Of a DNA stretch of 45,235 nucleotides, positions 25,412-33,656 are shown one piece after another (position 1 is the first letter of the stretch; each line of letters opens with the position of its first letter). Source of the DNA: Candidatus Nomurabacteria bacterium. Lineage in GTDB: Bacteria > Patescibacteriota > Saccharimonadia > Saccharimonadales > Saccharimonadaceae. The notes under the pieces were generated by a model. It saw nothing but the letters and a program-made list of their open reading frames with translations. It did no database searches and had not been told where the DNA came from. The stretch is taken from NCBI GenBank assembly GCA_031275815.1, contig JAISOF010000019.1:1-45235 (forward strand). The letters run 5' to 3'. The position numbers and the translations under genes were made by a program.

Positions 25412-28400
25412 CTAATACCTATGAAATTCATCTATAAGTCTTTCAAGCCGACGTTTTGCCTCGTCGATATCCAACTCGCCATTTTCGTCAATCGTTTCGT
25501 CAAGAATTTTATAAACCTCACTTTCTGCGATATCGAATCTATCAAAACTGGAAAACAATCCGATAACACGATCGCGAAAATCTTCGACGTTGCCGTTAAA
25601 GTTAAAGTTATTTATTATATCGTTTAGCAACTCGTCATACGTTTCAACTGGACTGCTTTCGCGATCTACTCGGTCCTCCCTACCCTCCGACCTTTGGCCC
25701 TTTGTTTCTTTAGCAATTTCTTGTAGCGCTTTTATTGTTTTTATTTTTTTGTCTGTATCGTCGCTTCTTTCGTATTCGTCAAATATATTATCAATCTGCG
25801 ATTGGTAATTACCCCGCCCCCTTAGTAATTCATGCGCATCAGCTCTCGTGAGGGTCTCATCGTTAATGCCATGTTCTATATTATTGTGTGTTTGTATCCA
25901 GTCCCTCTGCTCTTCAGATATTAAGCGTGACGCCTGTGCGGCCATGGCAGCTCCCGCAAGTTCGGGATTGTCATTGATTTCGTCTCTAAGCTTATCTTTA
26001 GCCCTAGCGATAGCTTCGGCGCTATTTGGTTTTAGATTTTCAAGAATATTTGGTGTGAGCCTTCGATCTAGGGCTGCGATGTAGCGTATCTTGGCTTTTT
26101 TCACTACGTTCTCTCTGACAAACGCTTTCTTTTCGGCGAGTGTTGCGCCAACTGCTTTTTTCACTGGCTTGTTATCGACAAGCTTCAAGCTACCATCGTC
26201 ATTTAGTTCATAACCGGAGAGTTCTTGTCCGTTTTGGTCAGTCATTTTATCAATAGCTGCATCCCGTCGTTGTCTCGCCTCATCATCAAGTTCTTCATCA
26301 AGAGCGCCATAAAAATCGAAAGATGCCATAATATCATCTATAGCTGCCGCATCATTGATAGCGGCTTTACCAGGCTTCCACGACACTGATGTCAACAGCC
26401 CAGCTAACTGCAACTTTTCGTTGGAATCTATCGAACCGCTTGCCAAAAATGGCTTCATCATTTGTCCAAATCTGACATCATGTTCGTTATATCCAGTGTC
26501 AATTAGAGCTTTAGCGAACGTTGAGCGATAACCTGCTAAACCATTCCCCTTGCCAATTTCGCGTGCCAACCAACTGTTCCATGGATCGCCTATTGCTATG
26601 GATGCAATACCGAACTCTTTCATAGCAGCTTTGTCGTCTTTATAAATTCTTAGCGCAGCTTTTCCTTCGTCGTCTTTCATGTCAAAATAATAACGTTTTT
26701 TGGTTTCTCCACCTTCAACATATTCTTCATATGTGTCATATTCCACTCGATGCGCTTCATCAACTTCTTTTCCTGTGGCATCAACATATTTACCGTCGTC
26801 ATTCATTAAGAAACCTGCTGCCATGTTGCGCCAATCCCTCTTACTGGCATCTGAGCCAAATTTATCCATTGCTACAAGATAGTCGCGACGGTCGCGATCC
26901 TCAATTTCTTTGGATCTCCTAATTATCTTATTAATAACAGAAGATTCACCTACTGGGCCGAGTGAGTCCGCGCTACCAGAAATAAGGTCTTTGAACCTAG
27001 CTTCAGCTGCTAATCTTTCTTCAACCGTTTCGCCCCCATCACGATTCTTATAAGCACCCGAAAATTCTTTAATTGCAAACTCCTGATCGGCGCGTTCAAT
27101 ATTTTCTTTACGGAAACCTTCTTTGATTGACTGGAGATAAGTCTCGGCTTTTTGAGCACTATATCTGCTTAGAATACTTGCATCCAATTCTTTGCTACTA
27201 ACTCCATTTACTTTCAAATGGTTTTCCAACGAGCCCATCGTATTCTCCAAAGCCTCGCCCTGCGTCTTCACACGATAATCAATTGAGCGCGTAATATGCT
27301 CATCGCGGAGCTCCCTGCTGTTGAGGTCGAACCTCTTGCTCCCATCAGAATTTGTTTCATAAATTGGCTCGTTGAATTCATTATAGCCTATAATGTTCCA
27401 ACCCATCTTTCTGGCGTTCAGCTGCTCGGTAGCTTTATTGGTATTGCGTTCAGTAATTTGTTTCAATTGGTCAGCCGCCGAAACCGACTCGAATGTCCCT
27501 CTTTTATATTGCTTGGACAACCCTTGCAGTTGCCCACCTATACTCATGCGGTTGTCGTCTGCATACTTGTTGATGTCTCCCATCGTCGCATCCAAATTGT
27601 CCTGGCTCGCCTTCCCATACTGCGCCAGCACGCGGTTCCTCAGTTCATTGCGCATGTGCCGATTTTCTCTTGTGGCGATGCCGCCACTTCTGGTTCGCGC
27701 ATAAATCGGTGTGCCGTTTTTGTCATATTTCAAAATCTTTCGACCGCCCTTTTTGGCGTTAATCACTCCTGTGGTCATGTTTTTCATATTTTCTTCGGTT
27801 TGGCTTTTTTCGCTAGCGCGGTTAGCCCGCCCCTGCGCCAACGTTGCGGCGAGGCCAGCTGGCGTGACGAATCGCGACAACCCCATCTTCCTCATGCCCT
27901 TCTCTGCGAGGCGGCTCTTTCGAATATCTTGGTGTTCGCCCGCAAAGTTTTTGACCTTTTCTTGCAATGGTTTGAACGGCGCGCGCGCGAAATCGTTGAC
28001 CTTGCCGGCGATGGTGTTGCTCATCTTGAGCAGTCTTGGGGTGAGGATTAGCGGCACAAACTCCACAGCGACGCCGAAAATTATTTGCACCCAAGAGGTC
28101 GCGGAGGCGATAATCGCCCAGCCCGCTAGCCCCGCCGCGCCGAACAGCACGGAGAACATTGGGTATAAAATCAGCATTTGTATCAGCAAATCTTTCCATT
28201 TTTTGAAGAGTTTTTCGGTGTTCGGGAGCAGGAAGGCGCAGACCGCGAGCGGCGAGACGATGACCAACAAGGTGACGATGGCTTGCCTTGCCGCCATTGT
28301 GAAGAGCGCCGCGAGCAGGGCGACCACCGCCGAAAGCGCCACTGGAATCAACAAAATCAGCGCTCCGCTGAACCCGCCGGCGACCGTCAGCCCCGCAACG

Positions 28401-29149
28401 CCCGCCACCGTGCCGCCACCAATCATCAAAAAGAGGGATTGCAGTGACAAGGCGCTGACGTCAATATTGGAGTTCGCCACCGCGCTCTCGGCGACCGAAT
28501 CGAAAATGTCTTTCAGCCCCCCGCCCACGATATTGGACAAGTCGACAAAAATGGCGCAAATAAAATACGACAGGTTGATAATAATTGCCACCGCCGCCAA
28601 TCTCGGCAAGATTTTTTTCACGCCGTAATTGCTGATGCCGATACTGGTGACTTGCGAAAACACCATGACCATAATCAAGATGATGAAGATGATGTTTGAC
28701 AAATCACGAATAATATTCCATATTATGTAAGTTGACGAGGTGTTATCAGTGGTGAGCTTTTGCACCAACAGCAAATCCGCCAAAATGCCGAACAGCCAAT
28801 CCGCCGCTTGCGCCAAAAATCCAGTGACCGGACAGACCAGCCAACCGATGGCGCCGACTTGTTCGGAGCAGCTCTTGACCTCTTCTTGCGGGGTGGTTTC
28901 AACTTCATCCGGAGAAACCATGCTCGCCTCTTCCGGCGTCAATGGGTTGGTTGGGTCGGTGACGGTTCCCGAAGGGTTTTCAGGGGTGGTTTCAACAGTT
29001 TGGGTGGTAGGTGCCGGTTCAGCATAAGTCACTTCCGAGTTAGCAAGCGAACCTCCCAAAAAAAGCGTTACCGCCATAGTTGTGGCCATCAGAAACATCT
29101 TCAAGAAGTTCTTCGTCCCACGAGTACTGCAAACCGCTCTCCTCTGCAT
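25412..29149 (-). CDS. VirB6/TrbL-like T4SS channel protein with very long C-terminal extension
   Basis: A 1245-aa protein: signal-like N-terminus (FLMATTMAVTLFLGGSLA, 18-35), Thr/Pro/Glu-rich linker (45-90), then a VirB6/TrbL-like polytopic domain with helices near 142-168, 180-205, 238-308 (several), 320-348 and 353-373. Residues 380-1245 are hydrophilic, charged, helix-rich and cytoplasmic-looking, with few cysteines. VirB6 forms the inner-membrane channel of T4SSs; the ordinary core is only ~300 aa, so most of this protein is extra. The DNA of the tail is visibly AT-richer than that of the membrane domain. Promoter TTGACA/17/TACAAT ends 6 nt before the ATG; no Shine-Dalgarno. Confidence 0.87.
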   Translation of the reverse strand: MQRRAVCSTRGTKNFLKMFLMATTMAVTLFLGGSLANSEVTYAEPAPTTQTVETTPENPSGTVTDPTNPLTPEEASMVSPDEVETTPQEEVKSCSEQVGAIGWLVCPVTGFLAQAADWLFGILADLLLVQKLTTDNTSSTYIIWNIIRDLSNIIFIILIMVMVFSQVTSIGISNYGVKKILPRLAAVAIIINLSYFICAIFVDLSNIVGGGLKDIFDSVAESAVANSNIDVSALSLQSLFLMIGGGTVAGVAGLTVAGGFSGALILLIPVALSAVVALLAALFTMAARQAIVTLLVIVSPLAVCAFLLPNTEKLFKKWKDLLIQMLILYPMFSVLFGAAGLAGWAIIASATSWVQIIFGVAVEFVPLILTPRLLKMSNTIAGKVNDFARAPFKPLQEKVKNFAGEHQDIRKSRLAEKGMRKMGLSRFVTPAGLAATLAQGRANRASEKSQTEENMKNMTTGVINAKKGGRKILKYDKNGTPIYARTRSGGIATRENRHMRNELRNRVLAQYGKASQDNLDATMGDINKYADDNRMSIGGQLQGLSKQYKRGTFESVSAADQLKQITERNTNKATEQLNARKMGWNIIGYNEFNEPIYETNSDGSKRFDLNSRELRDEHITRSIDYRVKTQGEALENTMGSLENHLKVNGVSSKELDASILSRYSAQKAETYLQSIKEGFRKENIERADQEFAIKEFSGAYKNRDGGETVEERLAAEARFKDLISGSADSLGPVGESSVINKIIRRSKEIEDRDRRDYLVAMDKFGSDASKRDWRNMAAGFLMNDDGKYVDATGKEVDEAHRVEYDTYEEYVEGGETKKRYYFDMKDDEGKAALRIYKDDKAAMKEFGIASIAIGDPWNSWLAREIGKGNGLAGYRSTFAKALIDTGYNEHDVRFGQMMKPFLASGSIDSNEKLQLAGLLTSVSWKPGKAAINDAAAIDDIMASFDFYGALDEELDDEARQRRDAAIDKMTDQNGQELSGYELNDDGSLKLVDNKPVKKAVGATLAEKKAFVRENVVKKAKIRYIAALDRRLTPNILENLKPNSAEAIARAKDKLRDEINDNPELAGAAMAAQASRLISEEQRDWIQTHNNIEHGINDETLTRADAHELLRGRGNYQSQIDNIFDEYERSDDTDKKIKTIKALQEIAKETKGQRSEGREDRVDRESSPVETYDELLNDIINNFNFNGNVEDFRDRVIGLFSSFDRFDIAESEVYKILDETIDENGELDIDEAKRRLERLIDEFHRY

Positions 29150-29155
29150 GACTTA

Positions 29156-29184
29156 ATTGTATCATACATAAGCGTAAATGTCAA
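29156..29184 (-). promoter_or_regulatory. virB6 promoter (leaderless type)
   Basis: -35 TTGACA (29179-29184), 17-nt spacer, extended -10 TGATACAAT (TACAAT at 29156-29161), 6 nt before the ATG at 29149. A start site 6-7 nt after the -10 would fall on the initiation codon. It is divergent from the pilin promoter. Confidence 0.75.
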
Positions 29185-29256
29185 GAGTAAAATCATACTT
29201 TTTGGCATTTTATACGGAGAAAACGACTTTTGTTTGCATTTTTGGCGACATATTTG

Positions 29257-29262
29257 TATAAT
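29257..29262 (+). promoter_or_regulatory. -10 element of the pilin operon
   Basis: TATAAT ends 6 nt before the ATG of the first pilin gene (29269); TTTGCA about 18 nt upstream could serve as -35. No Shine-Dalgarno is present. Confidence 0.6.
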
Positions 29263-29268
29263 TTAGGC

Positions 29269-29652
29269 ATGAGAAAGCGATTTTTGGCGATTTTGGCGGG
29301 TTTTGTGATGATTTTTGGGGTTTTGGTGGTGGCTCCGGCTCCGGCTTATGCCGCATGCGCGGCTGGAGACAAGGCGTGCGAGTGCAAAGAAAACAACACT
29401 TCCATATTGAAATTTGATTGTGACAAAGATGGCATCTTTGCAATTTTAGATCTTGTCTTGACAATCTTGACCTATGGTGTTGGAGTATTAGCGATTGGTG
29501 CGGTGGTGTTTGCGGGAATAAGATACGCTTCCGCCGGCGGTAGCGAGGAGAATACGCGCAAAGCAAAGAAAATGATTTTCGATACTGTAATCGGTCTGCT
29601 CTGCTATGCGGTATTATGGACAGTCCTTAGATGGCTGTTTGTGGGGTGGTGA
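29269..29652 (+). CDS. T4SS pilin-like protein 1
   Basis: A 127-aa VirB2/TrbC-like subunit (Pfam T4SS_pilin type): signal peptide 1-28 (ending PAPAYA), a short Cys-rich loop (CAAGDKACECKENN), first helix (ILDLVLTILTYGVGVLAIGA), the short loop SAGGSEENTRKAKKMI, second helix (IGLLCYAVLWTVLRWLF). The fold matches two-helix pilins that polymerise into T4SS pili or act as channel subunits. Start chosen at 29269 because of the -10 placed 6 nt before it. First of six tandem paralogues; its stop overlaps the next ATG. Confidence 0.85.
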   Translation: MRKRFLAILAGFVMIFGVLVVAPAPAYAACAAGDKACECKENNTSILKFDCDKDGIFAILDLVLTILTYGVGVLAIGAVVFAGIRYASAGGSEENTRKAKKMIFDTVIGLLCYAVLWTVLRWLFVGW

Positions 29653-30137
29653 TGAAGAAGGTTTTTGTTACGATTATCATGGTATTTTCACTTGGGTTGG
29701 CTAGTGTGGCGTTATTGCCAGCAGAGCCAGCGTTTGCGGGGTGCAATGATCGTATTCTTTTGGGTTTTCCGTCGTGGTGTCGCGGGTTGAAAACAAGTAT
29801 AGGCACTGACGGCAAGGAAGTCATAGAACAACCATGCGCAGCAGAGGATAGCGAGTTTGATGAGCAATGTAAGGATGCAGCTGGAATCAAAAAGGACTCA
29901 ATGACGGTCTTCATATGGAAAATTATCTTGAACATCTCAGAAATCTTGTTCATATTAGCTGGCATGATTTCGCTTGGCTTTGCGATGTACGCGGGGCTGA
30001 CGTATCTCATTTCGCAGGGACAGGCTGACAAAATCGGCAATGCCAAAAAGACTCTTCAAAACGCGCTGATTGGGCTGGCGATTGCGATTTTGGCGACAGC
30101 GGTGATTAACACAGTAATGGGGGTGATAATAGGATGA
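29652..30137 (+). CDS. T4SS pilin-like protein 2
   Basis: A 161-aa paralogue. Signal peptide 1-29 (MKKVFVTIIM to AEPAFA), then an unusually long ~70-residue mature N-terminal segment with four cysteines, and the two-helix core (ISEILFILAGMISLGFAMYA; GLTYLISQGQADKIGNAKKT; LIGLAIAILATAVINTVMGV). The TGATG overlap with pilin 1 fixes the start. The longer outside segment could be a tip or adhesion domain, but nothing in the sequence proves it. Confidence 0.83.
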   Translation: MKKVFVTIIMVFSLGLASVALLPAEPAFAGCNDRILLGFPSWCRGLKTSIGTDGKEVIEQPCAAEDSEFDEQCKDAAGIKKDSMTVFIWKIILNISEILFILAGMISLGFAMYAGLTYLISQGQADKIGNAKKTLQNALIGLAIAILATAVINTVMGVIIG

Positions 30138-30421
30138 AAATTTTGAATATTTTGGCAGCAACAGTTGACGACATAAAGAACAAGTTGCCGCAAGGTGATC
30201 CGAACACCATTTTGAAAAACGGACTCAACACATTTTTTATTTTCGTCGCCATCATCGCGGTGATTATGATTGTGTACGGCGGCGTGCAATACATCATTTC
30301 CACTGGCGACAGGACGAAAATTGACACAGCAAAGAAGACTTTGTTGTATGCGATTGTGGGGTTGATTGTGTCAGCATCAGCGTTTGCAATAACAAATTTT
30401 GTATACGAGGGGTTGAAATGA
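30134..30421 (+). CDS. T4SS pilin-like protein 3 (short, no clear signal peptide)
   Basis: A 95-aa minimal member: an amphipathic start (MKILNILAATVDDIKNKLPQ) instead of a clear signal peptide, then NTFFIFVAIIAVIMIVYGGV, the loop QYIISTGDRTKIDTAKKT and LLYAIVGLIVSASAFAITNF. The YGGVxYIxSxG and AKxT elements are the family core. Coupled on both sides by ATGA overlaps. Confidence 0.82.
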   Translation: MKILNILAATVDDIKNKLPQGDPNTILKNGLNTFFIFVAIIAVIMIVYGGVQYIISTGDRTKIDTAKKTLLYAIVGLIVSASAFAITNFVYEGLK

Positions 30422-30852
30422 TAAAATTGAAAAGAATCGTGGCGGCTGTCTTCGCGACGGTTTTGATGGGGTTCGCGTTTTTGTCAATGGGTGGTGCTGT
30501 TGCCGCAAAAGTTGATTGTTCCGCTGACCCTGAAAAATGCAAGTTGAACCCAGTTTGCTATGATGACGAAATAGATTCTGTTGCAAAAAAAGAAGCTGGA
30601 TGTGATGATTATAAAGACTCGACCAAAAATGCGGAAAAGGGTGTCGCGAACGCCATTGAAATGGTTCTGGTAGTTGTGGGTATCATTGGGGTGATGTTTG
30701 TGACTTATGGCGGGGTGTTATATATTCTTTCTGGGGGGGATACGACTAAAGCCACGACCGCCAAGACGGTGATTCGATATGCGGTGATTGGGCTGGTGGT
30801 AGTGATTTTGTCTTATGCGATTGTTGCGTTTGTGAATACAAATGTGCTATGA
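30418..30852 (+). CDS. T4SS pilin-like protein 4
   Basis: A 144-aa member: signal peptide 1-30 (ending GGAVAA), Cys-rich acidic mature N-terminus (five cysteines from VDCSADPEKC to AGCDDY), helix EMVLVVVGIIGVMFVTYGGV, loop ILSGGDTTKATTAKTV, helix YAVIGLVVVILSYAIVAFV. It overlaps pilin 3 by 4 nt. The closest match in the window for the second helix is the seventh pilin gene at 39603. Confidence 0.84.
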   Translation: MIKLKRIVAAVFATVLMGFAFLSMGGAVAAKVDCSADPEKCKLNPVCYDDEIDSVAKKEAGCDDYKDSTKNAEKGVANAIEMVLVVVGIIGVMFVTYGGVLYILSGGDTTKATTAKTVIRYAVIGLVVVILSYAIVAFVNTNVL

Positions 30853-30892
30853 TAAGGAAAGAAGTTTAAAACAAGAAATAAGAAAGGAAACT

Positions 30893-31393
30893 ATGAAAAA
30901 AATATCAACAATTATCGCGGGATTAGTGATGATTTTGGGGTTCGGGGTTGCGATTGGGGGGAGCGCTTTGGCGCTTGGTCCCGGTCCGTATACTTTAGAT
31001 AAAACTACCTGCGAAAAAAGATACACTGCGTGCGAGAAAGATCCAGCTGTAGGGGGGACGCTTTACGGTCCAGCGTCGGGAGCTTCATATAAAAGTAATG
31101 CTGATTGCGATTTGCTTCCTCCAATGGAGCAAGGCGCTTGTAAGGCGCAAGGAGATGGTATGTCGGGTGATCTTATGGGTACGGTAACCGCAATTATCAA
31201 CACAGTCTTGATAGTGATTGGTTTGATATCAGTTGCATTCTTGATTTATGGTGGTGTGCAATACACAACCTCTGCCGGGCAAGCCGAAAAAGTCAAAAAC
31301 GCCAAAAATACCATCATGTACGCTATTATTGGGTTGGTGGTTGCGATTTTGGCGTTTGCTATCGTCAACTTTGTGCTTGGAAGGATTAAATAA
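30893..31393 (+). CDS. T4SS pilin-like protein 5
   Basis: A 166-aa member. AGAAAGGA lies just before the ATG at 30893, so this is a leadered internal start; an earlier frame start at 30842 lies inside pilin 4 and has no site. Signal peptide 1-27 (ending SALA), a ~65-residue mature segment with four cysteines and Gly/Pro, helix IINTVLIVIGLISVAFLIYG, loop TSAGQAEKVKNAKNTI, helix YAIIGLVVAILAFAIVNFVL. Confidence 0.84.
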   Translation: MKKISTIIAGLVMILGFGVAIGGSALALGPGPYTLDKTTCEKRYTACEKDPAVGGTLYGPASGASYKSNADCDLLPPMEQGACKAQGDGMSGDLMGTVTAIINTVLIVIGLISVAFLIYGGVQYTTSAGQAEKVKNAKNTIMYAIIGLVVAILAFAIVNFVLGRIK

Positions 31394-31409
31394 CAATTGG
31401 TGGCAGCAA

Positions 31410-31775
31410 ATGAGACGCCTTAAAATAATCATTGCTGGCTTGATAGCGACACTCGGTCTGGGACTTGTGTCGCTGTCTGCGCCTGTTGTTTTGGCCGATG
31501 GCATTGAAGAAGGGCTTAATATAGTTAAAGACAATAATGACACGCTGGACAGGGACCTTAATACTTCTGTCATTCAAATCATAAACACCGTGCTCCTTGT
31601 CGTAGGCATCATCGCGGTCGGTTTCCTGATTTATGGCGGGGTGCGTTACATCATCTCCAGAGGCACCCCCGAAGAAATCAAAAACGCCAAAAACACCATC
31701 ATGTACTCTATTATTGGTTTGATTGTGGTGATTTTGGCTTATGCTGTTGTCGAGTTTGTCATCAAAGGAGTTTAA
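31410..31775 (+). CDS. T4SS pilin-like protein 6
   Basis: A 121-aa member 16 nt downstream of pilin 5. Start chosen at 31410 (GGTGG 6 nt upstream). Signal peptide 1-29 (ending APVVLA), cysteine-free mature N-terminus, helix IINTVLLVVGIIAVGFLIYG, loop YIISRGTPEEIKNAKNTI, helix YSIIGLIVVILAYAVVEFVI. The core is almost the same as pilin 5 and the seventh gene, so this looks like the most canonical subunit. A terminator follows. Confidence 0.84.
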   Translation: MRRLKIIIAGLIATLGLGLVSLSAPVVLADGIEEGLNIVKDNNDTLDRDLNTSVIQIINTVLLVVGIIAVGFLIYGGVRYIISRGTPEEIKNAKNTIMYSIIGLIVVILAYAVVEFVIKGV

Positions 31776-31790
31776 CCAAACACCAAAAAA

Positions 31791-31833
31791 TACGCAACCC
31801 TTTCAAAGGCGCAAAGTGCGAGTTGCGTTTTTT
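31791..31833 (+). terminator. Rho-independent terminator after the pilin operon
   Basis: Stem ACGCAAC (31792-31798) / GTTGCGT (31822-31828) followed by a T-run, with an A-run on the other side, so it could also stop minus-strand transcripts. Confidence 0.7.
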
Positions 31834-31933
31834 GATTTCCCTCAAAAAATGTGTAAAACCACCCCAAACTTCCCCTGAAAAATGTGCACGAAACGACGGG
31901 TTTTCCTTCGATTTATGTGTTTGAACCAAGCTT

Positions 31934-32362
31934 TTAACCGATATTATCAATTTCACGAATCACCCGAAGCAACGCCTCCGCCTTGATGGTGTCGTCGGCG
32001 ATGTCTTTCGCCGCCGCATAGGCTTGTTCAATCAGACCGGTGTCTTTGGTCACCTCAAAAATCTGCATCAAAAGTTCAAACCGCTCGTCAGCCGGCAAAT
32101 TGACTTTGCCCACCAAAGGTTTGAGGTCGGACAGCACGCTGTTTTTGATGCTTTTCAGAGAGCCCGCCGGAGCCGCTACTGGGGCGGTCGTTGCGTCTTT
32201 GCCGGATAAAATATCGTCAACTGTCGGCACCGGCGCTTCTTGGAAATCCAGAGGCGCGCCCACAGCAGCCCCGCCGTCGCCTTTGTTGCCATCAATCCCC
32301 GCCAAGGCTTTTTCCAACTCGCTTGTTTCGTTAGTCGTTTTTGTCGCTTTTATATCCACCAT
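31934..32362 (-). CDS. Conserved-looking cytoplasmic protein, unknown
   Basis: A 142-aa soluble protein from the ATG at 32362 (GGGTGGAG upstream; a GTG two codons earlier is possible). N-terminal half low-complexity and Ala/Pro/Thr-rich, C-terminal half (about 80-142) alpha-helical: VNLPADERFELLMQIFEVTK, then IEQAYAAAKDIADDTIKAEA. No signal or membrane segment. TATAAT lies a short way upstream, giving a leadered transcript. I do not recognise the family. Confidence 0.7.
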   Translation of the reverse strand: MVDIKATKTTNETSELEKALAGIDGNKGDGGAAVGAPLDFQEAPVPTVDDILSGKDATTAPVAAPAGSLKSIKNSVLSDLKPLVGKVNLPADERFELLMQIFEVTKDTGLIEQAYAAAKDIADDTIKAEALLRVIREIDNIG

Positions 32363-32406
32363 ATTCACTCCACCCTTTATAAATTATATTTTACTTTATT
32401 TTACCA

Positions 32407-32898
32407 CTAAATCCTCAGTTTGCGCAAGAGTCTGTCGATGGCGTCCAATTTCAAATCCTCCATCGGCAATCTGGCACCCAGCTCGTCCACTAATTTTTCG
32501 CCCACCGCCTCTGGAAAATACAGCGTCACCGCCGGCTTGAACCGTTTTGTCGGCACCAGCATGATAAAATAATGCGCGCCGTCTTGAATCACCCCAAAAT
32601 GCTTGAACTCTGCAAAATCGTGAAAATCTTCACCCGCCATAATCCCATCATTATTCAAAGCGTATCTGATAATGCGCGCCGGACGCCGGATATACACCAC
32701 CACCGCCACTGCGCTCACCACAATCAAAGCCGTGAACGTCCACGCTTGAAGAAAAATCGACAGCCCAATCAGCGCCAACGTAATCGCCACGAACACCGCC
32801 ATCCACCCCTTGCCGCGATTGTGCACAACAAACTCCTGCCCTTCCCATTTGATGATGGCTGCTTGCGGTGCGGTGGCAACTTGTTGTTCCATATCCAT
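32407..32898 (-). CDS. Membrane protein with two N-terminal helices and PH-like tail, unknown
   Basis: A 163-aa protein: KWEGQEFVVHNRGKGW, then two close helices (WMAVFVAITLALIGLSIFLQ and WTFTALIVVSAVAVVVYIRR), then a mainly beta cytoplasmic part (RYALNNDGIMAGEDFHDFAE, FKHFGVIQDGAHYFIMLVPT). The layout resembles bacterial PH-like/DUF5673-type membrane proteins; this is a fold guess. No Shine-Dalgarno: TGCTACAAT ends 8 nt before the ATG at 32898. Divergent from the next gene. Confidence 0.7.
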   Translation of the reverse strand: MDMEQQVATAPQAAIIKWEGQEFVVHNRGKGWMAVFVAITLALIGLSIFLQAWTFTALIVVSAVAVVVYIRRPARIIRYALNNDGIMAGEDFHDFAEFKHFGVIQDGAHYFIMLVPTKRFKPAVTLYFPEAVGEKLVDELGARLPMEDLKLDAIDRLLRKLRI

Positions 32899-32906
32899 AC
32901 ATAATG

Positions 32907-32936
32907 ATTGTAGCACATTTATTTATGTGTTACAAT
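32907..32936. promoter_or_regulatory. Face-to-face divergent extended -10 elements
   Basis: TGCTACAAT on the minus strand (TACAAT at 32907-32912) and TGTTACAAT on the plus strand (TACAAT at 32931-32936) drive the two flanking genes. Only 18 nt separate the hexamers, so the two promoters must compete for polymerase. Confidence 0.65.
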
Positions 32937-32943
32937 GTTGCTT

Positions 32944-33645
32944 ATGATAAATGATGTCAGAAAGCGTGCGCGGCAACTGCGCAAAATGGAACAAAAAAAT
33001 ATCCGGCGGGCGCGCAACCAGCAGTATCGTCGCTGGGGCAAAGAGAAAATCTTTTCCCGTAGTAGCTTATTGCTTGGGGTGGCTGGCGCTTGTTTGATGC
33101 CGCTCGGGTTCACTTTTCAGGTGATTGGGCTTGGGCTGGCTGTCATTGGGCTGATTTTTGGCGTCACTTCATTCAAATGGGGCGTCACCCCGCGCTTTTT
33201 CTCCGGACTTGGCGGCTTGGTCAGTTTTGGCGTTGTCACGTATTTTGCTTTGGCACTTTTGGTGTTTGGTTGGATTCGTAATCCGTTCACTATCGAGGAG
33301 TGGAACATGCGTCGAGAAACTGCCGTGAACGGTGTGGTGCAACAGATTCAAAATTACCAAACCAACAACAAGGGGCAAATCCCCGACGAGGGCAATTTGG
33401 AGCGTTTTCGCGTCGATTATCTTGAAAAAATCACGGATTTCTTTGATCCAGGCAAACAAATGCCGTATCTTATCACGATTAACAGCGAAACGCCCGTTGA
33501 CCACACTGGCTGGATTAACATTCACGCTGGCGAAAATTGCAATTACCACAAAGGCGCGGCGATGTTTTGTGTGGAAATTATGCGCGAGGACGGGTCGATT
33601 TATCGGTTGGGTAACGGCAGGACTAATGCGGGGTATGGGCAGTAA
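32944..33645 (+). CDS. Integral membrane protein, unknown
   Basis: A 233-aa protein starting at 32944, 7 nt after an extended -10; the earlier ATG at 32935 overlaps that -10 and is unlikely. A very basic first ~35 residues (VRKRARQLRKMEQKNIRRAR) precede three or four helices (LLLGVAGACLMPLGF, VIGLGLAVIGLIFGVTSF, FFSGLGGLVSFGVVTYFALA), then a ~110-residue outside domain with two cysteines (ENCNYHKGAAMFCVEIM) and NYQTNNKGQIPDEGNLERFR, reminiscent of pseudopilin-like or minor-pilin C-domains. Family not assigned. Confidence 0.7.
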   Translation: MINDVRKRARQLRKMEQKNIRRARNQQYRRWGKEKIFSRSSLLLGVAGACLMPLGFTFQVIGLGLAVIGLIFGVTSFKWGVTPRFFSGLGGLVSFGVVTYFALALLVFGWIRNPFTIEEWNMRRETAVNGVVQQIQNYQTNNKGQIPDEGNLERFRVDYLEKITDFFDPGKQMPYLITINSETPVDHTGWINIHAGENCNYHKGAAMFCVEIMREDGSIYRLGNGRTNAGYGQ

Positions 33646-33656
33646 TTTCGAAAAGT

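Noticed and set aside
27711-28628. Plus-strand 305-aa hydrophobic-looking frame
   Set aside because: Antisense to the VirB6 membrane domain; its hydrophobicity mirrors that of the opposite strand.
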